From: a virus
IMG/VR virus record: IMGVR_UViG_3300043397_000048
Coordinates: 1-27,096 of that record
Direction: 5' to 3' (one strand)
DNA length: 27,096 nucleotides
In this document: piece after piece, positions 13,129-19,829 of the stretch
Numbering within the stretch: the stretch's first letter is position 1
How the letters are laid out: each line of letters begins with the position of its first letter
Program-made: the position numbers and the translations under genes
The notes under the pieces: generated by a model
Told to the model about the DNA's origin: nothing
Databases searched by the model: none
The model's input: the letters and a program-made list of their open reading frames with translations, nothing else

Positions 13129-13295
13129 GCGATGACGAAGTATTGAAACTGTATGAGGAGATGGAAGCGTTCTTCGGAGAACTTCCAAACTTCGAACATC
13201 ACCCAAGACAATTTGCACATTGCGTGAGAGTATTTAAATATTACAAGGAGAGGCAAAATGCGAGTACTGCTATTGACGTTACTGATTACACTTAA
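13125..13295 (+). CDS. Small acidic protein (56 aa)
   Basis: It starts MSDDEVLKLYEEMEAFFGE and contains EHHPRQFAHCVRVFKYY, a helical segment with His and Cys. It is soluble. Its 3' end overlaps the lipoprotein gene at 13258 by 38 bases in another frame. Confidence 0.55.
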   Translation: MSDDEVLKLYEEMEAFFGELPNFEHHPRQFAHCVRVFKYYKERQNASTAIDVTDYT

Positions 13296-13410
13296 CGGCT
13301 GCACCACTTACAACATCGATGCAAGTATCCATGGTTCGTTTAATAACAATGAACCAAAGAGAACTGTTTACATTCGAGACCCCAATAACCCTTACAAGAA
13401 CATCAAATAA
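13258..13410 (+). CDS. Small lipoprotein (50 aa)
   Basis: A basic residue and a hydrophobic core (RVLLLTLLITL) lead to a lipobox L-N-G-C with the cysteine at residue 15. Signal peptidase II would leave a 36-residue lipid-anchored peptide, TTYNIDASIHGSF and so on. AAGGAG (13245-13250) supports ATG 13258. Small phage lipoproteins can be superinfection-exclusion factors or outer-membrane spanins; the upstream overlapping gene lacks the membrane anchor expected of an Rz partner. The role is therefore open. Confidence 0.7.
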   Translation: MRVLLLTLLITLNGCTTYNIDASIHGSFNNNEPKRTVYIRDPNNPYKNIK

Positions 13411-13411
13411 C

Positions 13412-13440
13412 TTTACAATAAAGGATATTTGAGGTATAAT
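13412..13440 (+). promoter_or_regulatory. Promoter P5
   Basis: TTTACA (13412-13417), 17-bp spacer ending TTTGAGG, TATAAT (13435-13440). It drives the phosphoesterase operon starting at 13462. Confidence 0.92.
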
Positions 13441-13461
13441 TAACTCTTATTGGAGAAGAGT

Positions 13462-14394
13462 ATGAAAATAGCAATTTGTTCAGATCTACATCTGGAGTTC
13501 GGCGACCTTGTGTTGAAGAACACGGATGGTGTAGATGTATTGATTTTGAGCGGAGATATCCTTGTTGAACGTGACTTGGATATGTTCGATCGTCGTCAAG
13601 TGGAACTTGGTTTCATGCGTGCACGTTCACAGCGTTTCCATGAGTTCTTCGAACGTATCTGTCAAGAGTTTCCCCATGTCCTTTACGTTATGGGTAATCA
13701 CGAACATTATCATGGTGACTTCAAGTACACTGCTGCTGAGCTAAAGCGTAAGCTGGCTCACTACACAAACTTGCACGTACTAGAGCGTGATACCTTTGAG
13801 TTGGATGATGTTGTTTTTGTTGGTTCTACCTTGTGGACTGATATGAACAAGGAAGACCCGATCACCCTTCACGCCATGAAGCGTATGATGAACGACTTCC
13901 GTTGTGTGCAAAACAGTAACAAGCAAGTTTCTTTTAGAGCAGATGTTCTGAAGGATAAGCCAACTGGAATGACTGATGAAGAATTCTTGATGTTGCCTAC
14001 AAGCGAACGATTCAAGTCTGTCTTCAAAACCCGAACTGCAACCTTCTCTCCAGAAGATGCCGTTGAGGAACATCGCAAGAACCTTGACTATATCAAGATG
14101 ATCTACGAACTAACACCTCCATGGAAGTCTGTTGTGGTTGTTGGTCATCACACTCCAAGTCACACTTCTTGCCACCCTCGTTATAAGGACGACCAAGTAA
14201 TGAATGGTGGATACCATAGCGACTTGTCTGAGTTTATTCTGGATCGTCCAGGTATCAAGCTATGGACTCATGGTCACACTCATGAGCATTTCGACTATAT
14301 GATTGGTGATACTCGTATTGTATGTAACCCACGTGGCTATATCGGTCATGAAGAAATCGCCGATGAGTTTACATTGAAGGTTGTAGAAGTATGA
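13462..14394 (+). CDS. Calcineurin-like metallophosphoesterase
   Basis: GGAG before ATG 13462 fixes the start. The 310-residue protein carries the full set of metal-binding motifs in order: D-L-H (D8, H10), SGDIL (residue ~34), MGNHEHYHG, VVVGHHTPSH and WTHGHTHEHFD. This is a complete two-metal active site of the calcineurin-like superfamily. The phage branch includes nucleic-acid and cyclic-nucleotide phosphodiesterases, so the substrate is not certain. It lies directly behind promoter P5 and overlaps the next gene by 4 bases. Confidence 0.9.
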   Translation: MKIAICSDLHLEFGDLVLKNTDGVDVLILSGDILVERDLDMFDRRQVELGFMRARSQRFHEFFERICQEFPHVLYVMGNHEHYHGDFKYTAAELKRKLAHYTNLHVLERDTFELDDVVFVGSTLWTDMNKEDPITLHAMKRMMNDFRCVQNSNKQVSFRADVLKDKPTGMTDEEFLMLPTSERFKSVFKTRTATFSPEDAVEEHRKNLDYIKMIYELTPPWKSVVVVGHHTPSHTSCHPRYKDDQVMNGGYHSDLSEFILDRPGIKLWTHGHTHEHFDYMIGDTRIVCNPRGYIGHEEIADEFTLKVVEV

Positions 14395-14732
14395 GTATGT
14401 ATTATCCTGATAAGTGGGTAGTTGTCAAGATTAGTTCTGACACTATCGAACCACTGTATAAAGTATTTGCCTGTTGGTATGGTGGTTTCGCTGGTTCAGA
14501 TTCTTGGAAATTAAATAGTGGTATCACTGTGGCTACTCTTGAGGGTAATGTATATTCCTTCGAGGGTAGTTCTGGTTCTGTCTATGAATGTCATAAAGAC
14601 GCTTATGGAACTAACTTCTATGGAATGGGAGTTCTCAGTCGAATGATTGACAATGCCAAAGAACGTGGTGTCGCAATACAAATTATGTCAGAAGACACTA
14701 ACTTTTTAGAGATTGATTATGCCACTAACTGA
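14391..14732 (+). CDS. Hypothetical protein (113 aa)
   Basis: Coupled to the phosphoesterase by an ATGA overlap. It begins MSMYYPDKWVVVKIS and includes VFACWYGGFAGSDSWKLNSG and YGMGVLSRMIDNA. The mixed alpha/beta pattern is like that of uncharacterised proteins in related phages. No catalytic motif seen. Confidence 0.72.
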   Translation: MSMYYPDKWVVVKISSDTIEPLYKVFACWYGGFAGSDSWKLNSGITVATLEGNVYSFEGSSGSVYECHKDAYGTNFYGMGVLSRMIDNAKERGVAIQIMSEDTNFLEIDYATN

Positions 14733-14889
14733 AGATCAGATTAAAGCAATTCAAAACAAATTATGTCCAACAGGTATGGACGAAGCTGTGTTATATTTCT
14801 TCAAAGAAGTAATTAACCTAAAACATGAAAATGCCATTCTCAGAGATGAATTAAAAGAATTGAGATGGCGACTAACGGAGCAAGACTAA
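14719..14889 (+). CDS. Small coiled-coil protein (56 aa)
   Basis: ATG 14719 lies within the end of the preceding gene. The C-terminal half is a heptad-like helix (NLKHENAILRDELKELRWRL), likely dimeric. Its TAA overlaps the next ATG. Function unknown. Confidence 0.55.
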   Translation: MPLTEDQIKAIQNKLCPTGMDEAVLYFFKEVINLKHENAILRDELKELRWRLTEQD

Positions 14890-15194
14890 TGAGCAAATTT
14901 ACTTTTATTTGTGAAGACGAACCAATGCCATTTGGCGAAGGTGTCACAACTAGACGAATCTTTAATTTTGACGCAGTACAACTTGAAGATATTATCGAAG
15001 AATTTGAAATGTTCCTCCGAGGCGCAGGGTTCAACATTAATGGATCACTGCAGATTGTCGAGGAAGTGGTTGCCACTGTACCAGAACATTCAAAACATTA
15101 TTACGACACTGAGAGAAATAAACCAGTCACCTCTCAGGAAAAAATGTCAAGTTGGTTGGCTGAATATGATAGAATGGGGAATTGTTCAAAATGA
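14889..15194 (+). CDS. Hypothetical protein (101 aa)
   Basis: ATG 14889 overlaps the preceding stop. The product contains MPFGEGVTTRRIFNFD, an acidic helix (LEDIIEEFEMFLRGAGF) and a C-terminal SSWLAEYDRMG. The helix-FLRGAGF pattern is common in small phage proteins. No function recognised. Confidence 0.65.
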   Translation: MSKFTFICEDEPMPFGEGVTTRRIFNFDAVQLEDIIEEFEMFLRGAGFNINGSLQIVEEVVATVPEHSKHYYDTERNKPVTSQEKMSSWLAEYDRMGNCSK

Positions 15195-15565
15195 GTAAAG
15201 TATTTACAGACGTATCGGTGTTTCTTGCAGCTTGTGGTCAAAAGACACCAAATATCCCTTCACCACCAAACGACTTATCAGAGTTGTATAAGAAACTCAT
15301 TGAGGAAGAACAAACTGAGTTCTGGGAAGCAGTTGAAGCTGGTGATGATGCCGAGCAACTTGATGCCTGTTTCGATATGATGTGGGTTATTGTAGGTTAC
15401 ATGAAGGCACGTGGTTGGGATTGTGAGGGTGCATGGGATGAAGGCGCAAAATCAAACTTAATCAAAATTGACCCTGTCACTGGCAAGGTTATTCGTCGTG
15501 AAGACGGCAAGATACTGAAGCCAGAGGGCTGGAAGCCACCAGATTTTAAGAAATTTACTGCTTGA
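15191..15565 (+). CDS. MazG-like nucleotide pyrophosphohydrolase
   Basis: Start ATG 15191 overlaps the previous stop (ATGA). The product has the all-alpha NTP-pyrophosphatase signature: an EEEQTEFWEA helix (E-E-x2-E) followed about 20 residues later by LDACFDMMWVIVGY, which supplies the E-x2-D-type metal ligands. The segment GAKSNLIKID is also typical. Such phage enzymes hydrolyse dNTPs or alarmone-type nucleotides. Its TGA stop lies inside the -35 box of promoter P6. Confidence 0.82.
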   Translation: MSKVFTDVSVFLAACGQKTPNIPSPPNDLSELYKKLIEEEQTEFWEAVEAGDDAEQLDACFDMMWVIVGYMKARGWDCEGAWDEGAKSNLIKIDPVTGKVIRREDGKILKPEGWKPPDFKKFTA

Positions 15566-15590
15566 CAATAATTCAGCTTTGGAGTATAAT
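15562..15590 (+). promoter_or_regulatory. Promoter P6, predicted leaderless start
   Basis: TTGACA (15562-15567), 17-bp spacer ending TTTGGAG, TATAAT (15585-15590). The TGA within TTGACA is the stop of the upstream gene. The ATG of the next gene begins 7 bases after the -10 box, at the expected transcription start. Confidence 0.92.
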
Positions 15591-15596
15591 TATACT

Positions 15597-16097
15597 ATGA
15601 ATGATATTACACTATACCTCGACATGGATGGAGTCCTTGCTGACTTCAATAAAGCATACTCTAAATTTGACCCACACAAAGAAGACCGAAAGAAGTTTCG
15701 TGCTTCCGTCATGGAATACAAGATTTTTGAAGATTTGGATTTTATGCCAGACACTCAAGAACTATTAAACCATGTTGCGAAACTTCATAATGTTGATGTT
15801 CAAATTTTAACCTCCAAGGGAACACACGATCCCTTCCAAGGTAACGAAGCTGAGCGACAAAAACTTTTGTGGTTGAAGAAGCACAATATTCCATATAAAG
15901 CAAACTTCGTTTGTTCCAAAGAAGAAAAGGCAAAATATGCAACTCCTACTAGCATTCTTATTGATGATTCTGTTGGTTGTATTGCTCCCTTTATTCGTGC
16001 TGGTGGTCAAGGTATTCTTCACACTAATTCTTCTGATACTAATACTTTGCTTGATTCTATAATTCTGCAACTGCGAGCGCTGAAGGCATTACGATAA
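15597..16097 (+). CDS. 5'(3')-deoxyribonucleotidase (HAD superfamily, NT5C-like)
   Basis: ATG 15597 is chosen over TTG 15579, which lies within the promoter. The product begins with HAD motif I LYLDMDGVLADF (D9, D11). Motif II is ILTSKG and motif IV is ILIDDSVG, with a lysine-rich segment (KEEKAKY) before motif IV. This matches the NT5C branch, which dephosphorylates deoxynucleoside monophosphates. With the MazG-like protein just upstream it would adjust nucleotide pools during infection. No SD is visible; the mRNA is predicted leaderless. Confidence 0.88.
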   Translation: MNDITLYLDMDGVLADFNKAYSKFDPHKEDRKKFRASVMEYKIFEDLDFMPDTQELLNHVAKLHNVDVQILTSKGTHDPFQGNEAERQKLLWLKKHNIPYKANFVCSKEEKAKYATPTSILIDDSVGCIAPFIRAGGQGILHTNSSDTNTLLDSIILQLRALKALR

Positions 16098-16387
16098 TGT
16101 TAGATATATTTTCAAACACACTACAGTGGATCAAAGATGATTACCGAACTCACCCTTTTCGATTTGTCATGGAGCTTCTTGCTTGGGCTATTAGCATTGG
16201 TTGCTCTATCACGATGGCAGTCACAGTCCCCAATCCTCCTCTTCTTGCACTTTACCCTATCTGGATTACTGGCTGTGCAATTTATGCTTGGGCTGCTTAT
16301 ACTCGGAAATCGTTTGGGATGTTGGCTAACTACCTCTTGCTTGTAACAATTGACTTTATCGGTTTAACACGGATGCTTATATCATGA
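16097..16387 (+). CDS. Integral membrane protein, three helices (96 aa)
   Basis: It overlaps the preceding TAA. Three hydrophobic segments (residues ~24-42, ~46-66 and ~74-94) separated by short loops suggest a three-pass inner-membrane protein. The loop sequence AAYTRKSFGM should face the cytoplasm. Similar three-pass proteins occur in T4-like phages with no assigned function. Confidence 0.7.
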   Translation: MLDIFSNTLQWIKDDYRTHPFRFVMELLAWAISIGCSITMAVTVPNPPLLALYPIWITGCAIYAWAAYTRKSFGMLANYLLLVTIDFIGLTRMLIS

Positions 16388-16629
16388 ACACGTTATCTAC
16401 ATTATCAATTACTCAACCTGCACCTGTGGTGATGACACCACCTGCGCCTGCACCAATTACTTTTCCTGCACCACTTAGCTATGAGTTTCAAGTAGCTGAG
16501 TTTCTTGACAAAGATGGTAAAATCATCAAAGTTGAGTTGCAGATGAAAGTTAATCAACATGACCAGTGGGGTAAAATCTCAATCAACGGCACTTGGAATC
16601 CAGTACCACGGGTTCAAGTTAAATCATGA
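16384..16629 (+). CDS. Hypothetical protein with Pro-rich N-terminus (81 aa)
   Basis: Coupled by ATGA to the preceding gene. The first 30 residues are Pro/Ala/Thr-rich (PAPVVMTPPAPAPITFPAP). A small beta-rich part follows (SYEFQVAEFLDKDGKIIKVE). The linker could present the C-terminal domain away from a partner. Family not recognised. Confidence 0.65.
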   Translation: MNTLSTLSITQPAPVVMTPPAPAPITFPAPLSYEFQVAEFLDKDGKIIKVELQMKVNQHDQWGKISINGTWNPVPRVQVKS

Positions 16630-17168
16630 ACATCTTCTATCTGGACTCTGATCCTAAAACTTGCGCACAGATGCATGTCGATAAGCACTGTGTTAAAATG
16701 ATTCTCGAATATGCTCAGCTTCTATCTACTGCTCATCGTGTGCTTGATGGCACTCTTACTGTGGGTAAGTCTACAACGGGACGTAAAAAAACTTCATACG
16801 TTCTTAATGACGATCGTGATTCTATCCTTTATTCTGCCACTCATATCAATCATCCTTCAGCTATTTGGGCTCGATCTGGTATAAAGCAGTACACTTGGTT
16901 GCACTCTCTCTTGACAGAATTGTGTAAAGAGTACACATATCGTTATGGTAAACATCACAAAGTTGAGCGAGAAGGTTTACTCTTTGAACTGGCTAAGGCT
17001 CCCAACAAAATCTATCATGACGTATTCTGGTCAGAGCCAACTCCAGCAATGCCTGATGATTATAAAGTAGCAGGTGACTCCGTCAAGTCATATCACAATT
17101 ATTACAATGGTGATAAAACACGAATGTTTTCTTGGAAAAAACGTGAAACTCCAGCATTCGTTCGCTAA
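16626..17168 (+). CDS. Conserved phage protein with HVDKH motif (180 aa)
   Basis: It begins MNIFYLDSDPKTCAQMHVDK, then HCVKMILEYAQLLSTAHRVL, a pattern I recognise from uncharacterised proteins in many large phages. Later come HPSAIWARSG and PAMPDDYK, and a C-terminal KSYHNYY ... WKKRETPAFV. The clustered histidines, aspartates and lysines could form an active site. Some such proteins have been compared to pyrimidine-dimer glycosylases, but I cannot support that here. Confidence 0.72.
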   Translation: MNIFYLDSDPKTCAQMHVDKHCVKMILEYAQLLSTAHRVLDGTLTVGKSTTGRKKTSYVLNDDRDSILYSATHINHPSAIWARSGIKQYTWLHSLLTELCKEYTYRYGKHHKVEREGLLFELAKAPNKIYHDVFWSEPTPAMPDDYKVAGDSVKSYHNYYNGDKTRMFSWKKRETPAFVR

Positions 17169-17187
17169 ATAGAACGAAGGAGTTATT

Positions 17188-17436
17188 ATGCCAACTTATG
17201 ATTTTAGAAATAAAGAGACTGGAGAAGTCTTCGAGAAGATAATGAAGATTGCTGAAAAAGAGCAATATCTAATTGACAATCCCCAAATAGAACAAGCGAT
17301 CACCTCAGCACCTGCCATGGGAGATTCAGTTCGTTTGGGAATCCGTAAATCTGATAATGGGTTCAAGGAGGTACTACAGAAAATCCATAGTAAAACAGCG
17401 GGAAGTGTATTGAATCAAACTACAAGACAATTATAA
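17188..17436 (+). CDS. FmdB-like phage protein without zinc ligands (82 aa)
   Basis: GAAGGAG before ATG 17188. The start MPTYDFRNKETGEVFEKIM matches the N-terminal strand-turn-strand of FmdB-type zinc-ribbon proteins, followed by QYLIDNPQIEQAI. The chain contains no cysteine, so the zinc-ribbon itself is absent, as in T4-like phage members. It directly precedes phoH. Function unknown; a small DNA- or protein-binding factor is possible. Confidence 0.7.
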   Translation: MPTYDFRNKETGEVFEKIMKIAEKEQYLIDNPQIEQAITSAPAMGDSVRLGIRKSDNGFKEVLQKIHSKTAGSVLNQTTRQL

Positions 17437-17445
17437 GGAAAACTG

Positions 17446-18219
17446 ATGGCTCGTGCAACAGCAAAAACAAGACCAATAGATAATGTACAAAGTGAGCCGA
17501 AACCAAAAGATAAGGTAGTGACTAATCATTTGAAATTAAGATTAGATGACTTAAAAACATTTGATCCATTGACGGATAATCAGAAATTATTCTTTGATGC
17601 ATATAAACGTGGTGATTATTTTGTGGCACTACATGGCGTCGCAGGTACTGGTAAAACATTCTGTGCTTTATACAAAGCCATTGAAGAAGTATTAGATAAG
17701 GGAAATCCATTCGATAAGATCATCGTAGTGCGCTCAGCAGTACAAGGTCGAGAGATTGGTCATCTTCCAGGTGATGTTAATGAGAAGATGGAAATTTATG
17801 AACAACCATATCGTCAAATCTGCGAAACCTTATTTGGTCGCAAAGACGCATGGGATAGATTAGCAGAGCAACATCATATTCAGTTTATCTCTACCTCGTT
17901 CATTCGTGGTATGTCATTCGATGATGCTATCATTATCGTTGACGAGATGCAAAACTTGACATATGAAGAGATTGATACCGTTATGACTCGTGTCGGTTAT
18001 CGATCTAAAATTTTATGGTGTGGTGATTATCGCCAGACAGACTTGAATAAACGTAAAAGTGATGTTACTGGAATTTTAAAATTCTTTGACATTGCACAAC
18101 ACATGAGTGCTTTTACTCGTATTGAGTTTACTGTTGACGACATCGTGAGATCTTCTCTCGTGAAAGAATATATTTTGGCCAAACTTAAATATGAGGATTT
18201 CTATGAGAAGAAACAATGA
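17446..18219 (+). CDS. phoH: PhoH-like P-loop ATPase
   Basis: The 257-residue protein has Walker A GVAGTGKT at residues 64-71 and Walker B IIIVDEMQNLT near 163-173. It also has the family-typical IIVVRSAVQGREIGHLPGD segment and LWCGDYRQTDL after the Walker B. PhoH is widespread in phages and bacteria; some members have RNA-helicase or ribonuclease activity, but its role in infection is unsettled. The first 40 residues are a basic, Pro-rich tail. The end overlaps the endolysin gene by 4 bases. Confidence 0.93.
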   Translation: MARATAKTRPIDNVQSEPKPKDKVVTNHLKLRLDDLKTFDPLTDNQKLFFDAYKRGDYFVALHGVAGTGKTFCALYKAIEEVLDKGNPFDKIIVVRSAVQGREIGHLPGDVNEKMEIYEQPYRQICETLFGRKDAWDRLAEQHHIQFISTSFIRGMSFDDAIIIVDEMQNLTYEEIDTVMTRVGYRSKILWCGDYRQTDLNKRKSDVTGILKFFDIAQHMSAFTRIEFTVDDIVRSSLVKEYILAKLKYEDFYEKKQ

Positions 18220-18839
18220 TAACTGCAGAACAATTCCACCACTTATTTCCTAGAAACCCAGATCCACAAGGTTGGACTGACTCGATGAATGAAGTGTTTC
18301 CAATGTACGAGATTAATACACCACAGCGAGTTGCTGCTTTCCTAGCGCAATGTGGTCATGAATCTGGTGGTTGGACAGTATTTGAAGAGAACCTTAACTA
18401 CTCTGCCAAGGGTTTGAATGGAATCTTCAAGAAGTATTTCCCAACTGAGGAATCGGCAAAGCCATATGAACGCAAGCCAGAAATGATTGCGAACAAGATC
18501 TATGCTAATCGCATGGGTAATGGTGATGAAACTTCTGGTGATGGGTATAAGTATCGTGGTCGTGGACCGATCCAGCTAACTGGAAAATCGAACTATACTC
18601 AATATGCCAAAGATATGTTCGATGACTGGGAAAACTTGGTTGAACATCCAGACTGGGTAACTGAAGATAAAGACTTTGCTCTTATGTCAGCTATCTGGTT
18701 CTGGAATAAAAATAAATTGAATCACGAAGCTGATATTGGTGATATCAAGACAATGACTCGCAAGATTAATGGCGGATACATTGGACTTGAAGACCGTATC
18801 AAGCATTATAATGAATGTATGGAACTATTAGTAGGTTAA
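18216..18839 (+). CDS. GH19 endolysin (chitinase-type muramidase)
   Basis: The 207-residue protein shows the glycoside hydrolase 19 pattern. RVAAFLAQCGHESGGWTVFE carries the catalytic glutamate (E49) and a second acidic pair (E57/E58). EENLNYSAKGLNGIFKKYF, YKYRGRGPIQLTGKSNY and ALMSAIWFWNKNKLN follow. Phage GH19 enzymes cleave the glycan strand of peptidoglycan for lysis. There is no signal peptide, so it needs a holin or other export route; none is recognised beside it. It is coupled to phoH. Confidence 0.92.
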   Translation: MITAEQFHHLFPRNPDPQGWTDSMNEVFPMYEINTPQRVAAFLAQCGHESGGWTVFEENLNYSAKGLNGIFKKYFPTEESAKPYERKPEMIANKIYANRMGNGDETSGDGYKYRGRGPIQLTGKSNYTQYAKDMFDDWENLVEHPDWVTEDKDFALMSAIWFWNKNKLNHEADIGDIKTMTRKINGGYIGLEDRIKHYNECMELLVG

Positions 18840-19493
18840 ATGAAAAACTTTATATATCATGACTTTGCGAAATTAGAACGTGAAACCTCTCCCGATGGAA
18901 TCCGAGTATACAAGACTCCATCGGGTAAGGCATATCCTTCAGTGACGACTGTTACAGGTCTTCTGAAAAAGAAGGGTATCATGGAATGGCGCAAGAGAGT
19001 AGGTGAAGCAGAAGCGAATCGAATCTCATCAAGAGCAGCAGCACGTGGAACTAGAATCCATACTTACTGTGAAGAGTTTCTATTGGGTAAAGAAATTGAA
19101 CCTGATATGTTTGATGCGCACATGGTCGACCAGATTAAATTCTGGTTGGAGCAGGTAGACAATATTCATGCACTTGAAACTCCATTGTACTCAGACTTCT
19201 TGCAAGTAGCAGGAACTGTTGATTGTATTGCTGAGTTTCAAGGTAAGCTATCTGTCATTGACTTCAAGACATCGAGTAAGCCAAAGGATCGTGATGACAT
19301 TCACGATTACTTCATGCAATGCGCTGCATATGCAGTTGCATTTGAAGAACGAACTAAAATTCCAATTGGGAATCTTGTAATTATCATGGCTGTTGATGAT
19401 GGCGACTCACGTGTATTCCAAGAGAAGCGTGATAACTGGATCGGTGGTTTCAGAAAGTTGCGAATGGATTATCGCAACTGGAAAAACATTTGA
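18840..19493 (+). CDS. PD-(D/E)XK exonuclease (RecB/Cas4/MGME1-like)
   Basis: It starts directly after the endolysin stop. The 217-residue protein has RGTRIHTYCEEFLLG (H74), GTVDCIAEF with D128, and the core VIDFKTSSKP with D141 and K143. A downstream MQCAAYAVAFEE helix follows, of the Q-x3-Y type. This is the motif order of RecB-family nucleases, closest in layout to single-strand exonucleases such as MGME1. It probably acts in phage DNA processing or host DNA breakdown. Its TGA lies in the -35 box of P10. Confidence 0.88.
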   Translation: MKNFIYHDFAKLERETSPDGIRVYKTPSGKAYPSVTTVTGLLKKKGIMEWRKRVGEAEANRISSRAAARGTRIHTYCEEFLLGKEIEPDMFDAHMVDQIKFWLEQVDNIHALETPLYSDFLQVAGTVDCIAEFQGKLSVIDFKTSSKPKDRDDIHDYFMQCAAYAVAFEERTKIPIGNLVIIMAVDDGDSRVFQEKRDNWIGGFRKLRMDYRNWKNI

Positions 19494-19518
19494 CAAATAT
19501 ATAAAATTGAGGTAAACT
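19490..19518 (+). promoter_or_regulatory. Promoter P10, possible tmRNA promoter
   Basis: TTGACA (19490-19495), 17-bp spacer ending ATTGAGG, TAAACT (19513-19518, 4 of 6 consensus). The TGA in the -35 box is the stop of the exonuclease gene. The predicted +1 (about 19525) falls inside the small gene at 19520, so this site fits the downstream tmRNA better than that gene. Weakest member of the promoter family. Confidence 0.55.
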
Positions 19519-19519
19519 T

Positions 19520-19693
19520 ATGATTAAGGTTGGTTCTATTTGGTCAGGTAGTGATCATAACCAATTCACTGTTCGTGGTGTTGAGGAACGAGCAGAAGGT
19601 ACTTGGGTATCATATGGTAAGCATGGTGAAGACCGTACTTATGAATGTTTAATTGGTGCTTTCTTAGAGAGATTTAAGGAAGTGCTAGTTTAA
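19520..19693 (+). CDS. Small phage protein (57 aa)
   Basis: GAGG at 19509-19512 is a good ribosome binding site for ATG 19520. The product (IKVGSIWSGSDHNQFTVRGV, then EGTWVSYGKHGEDRTYEC) is a small beta-rich domain of a type common in phages, with no known role. It lies between the exonuclease gene and the tmRNA acceptor piece and ends about 6 bases before that piece. Confidence 0.7.
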   Translation: MIKVGSIWSGSDHNQFTVRGVEERAEGTWVSYGKHGEDRTYECLIGAFLERFKEVLV

Positions 19694-19698
19694 AGAAT

Positions 19699-19761
19699 TG
19701 TTGTAATCCCTTCAAAGCGAAGGACTTCTGGACGTGGGTTCGACTCCCACCATCTCCACCA
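19699..19761 (+). ncRNA. tmRNA acceptor piece (3' part of mature molecule)
   Basis: T stem GTGGG (19734-19738)/CCCAC (19746-19750) closes the 7-base loop TTCGACT. The acceptor strand CATCTCC (19751-19757) and an encoded ACCA (19758-19761) follow. TGTTGT (19699-19704) can pair with GCAACA (19870-19875) of the coding piece, and TTCT (19726-19729) with AGAG (19863-19866), as an interrupted P2-type helix. The 5' boundary is approximate. Confidence 0.9.
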
Positions 19762-19829
19762 AAAGGGCATTACGTAGTAATCAGTAGGTCTTGCAAGGAA
19801 ACGCTGGTGAATGTAGTGCTTCTTCTGAT
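19762..19829 (+). other. Intervening segment of the permuted tmRNA, probably excised
   Basis: This 68-nt segment joins the CCA end to the 5' G of the coding piece. GCATTAC (19767-19773) pairs with GTAGTGC (19813-19819) over 7 bp, stacking beyond the acceptor stem. A competing local hairpin ATTAC/GTAAT spans 19769-19781. Such a loop is expected in permuted tmRNA precursors and is cut out during maturation. Confidence 0.75.

Noticed and set aside
13125-13410. Rz/Rz1 spanin pair
   Set aside because: The upstream protein lacks the N-terminal membrane helix and periplasmic coiled coil of Rz; only the lipoprotein part fits.
17188-17436. Functional FmdB zinc ribbon
   Set aside because: The N-terminal pattern fits, but the protein has no cysteines, so zinc binding was not claimed.
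19731-19761. Ordinary tRNA or tRNA fragment
   Set aside because: There is a T arm, acceptor strand and CCA, but no D arm or anticodon arm upstream. The matching acceptor strand is downstream at 19830, which fits a permuted tmRNA instead.
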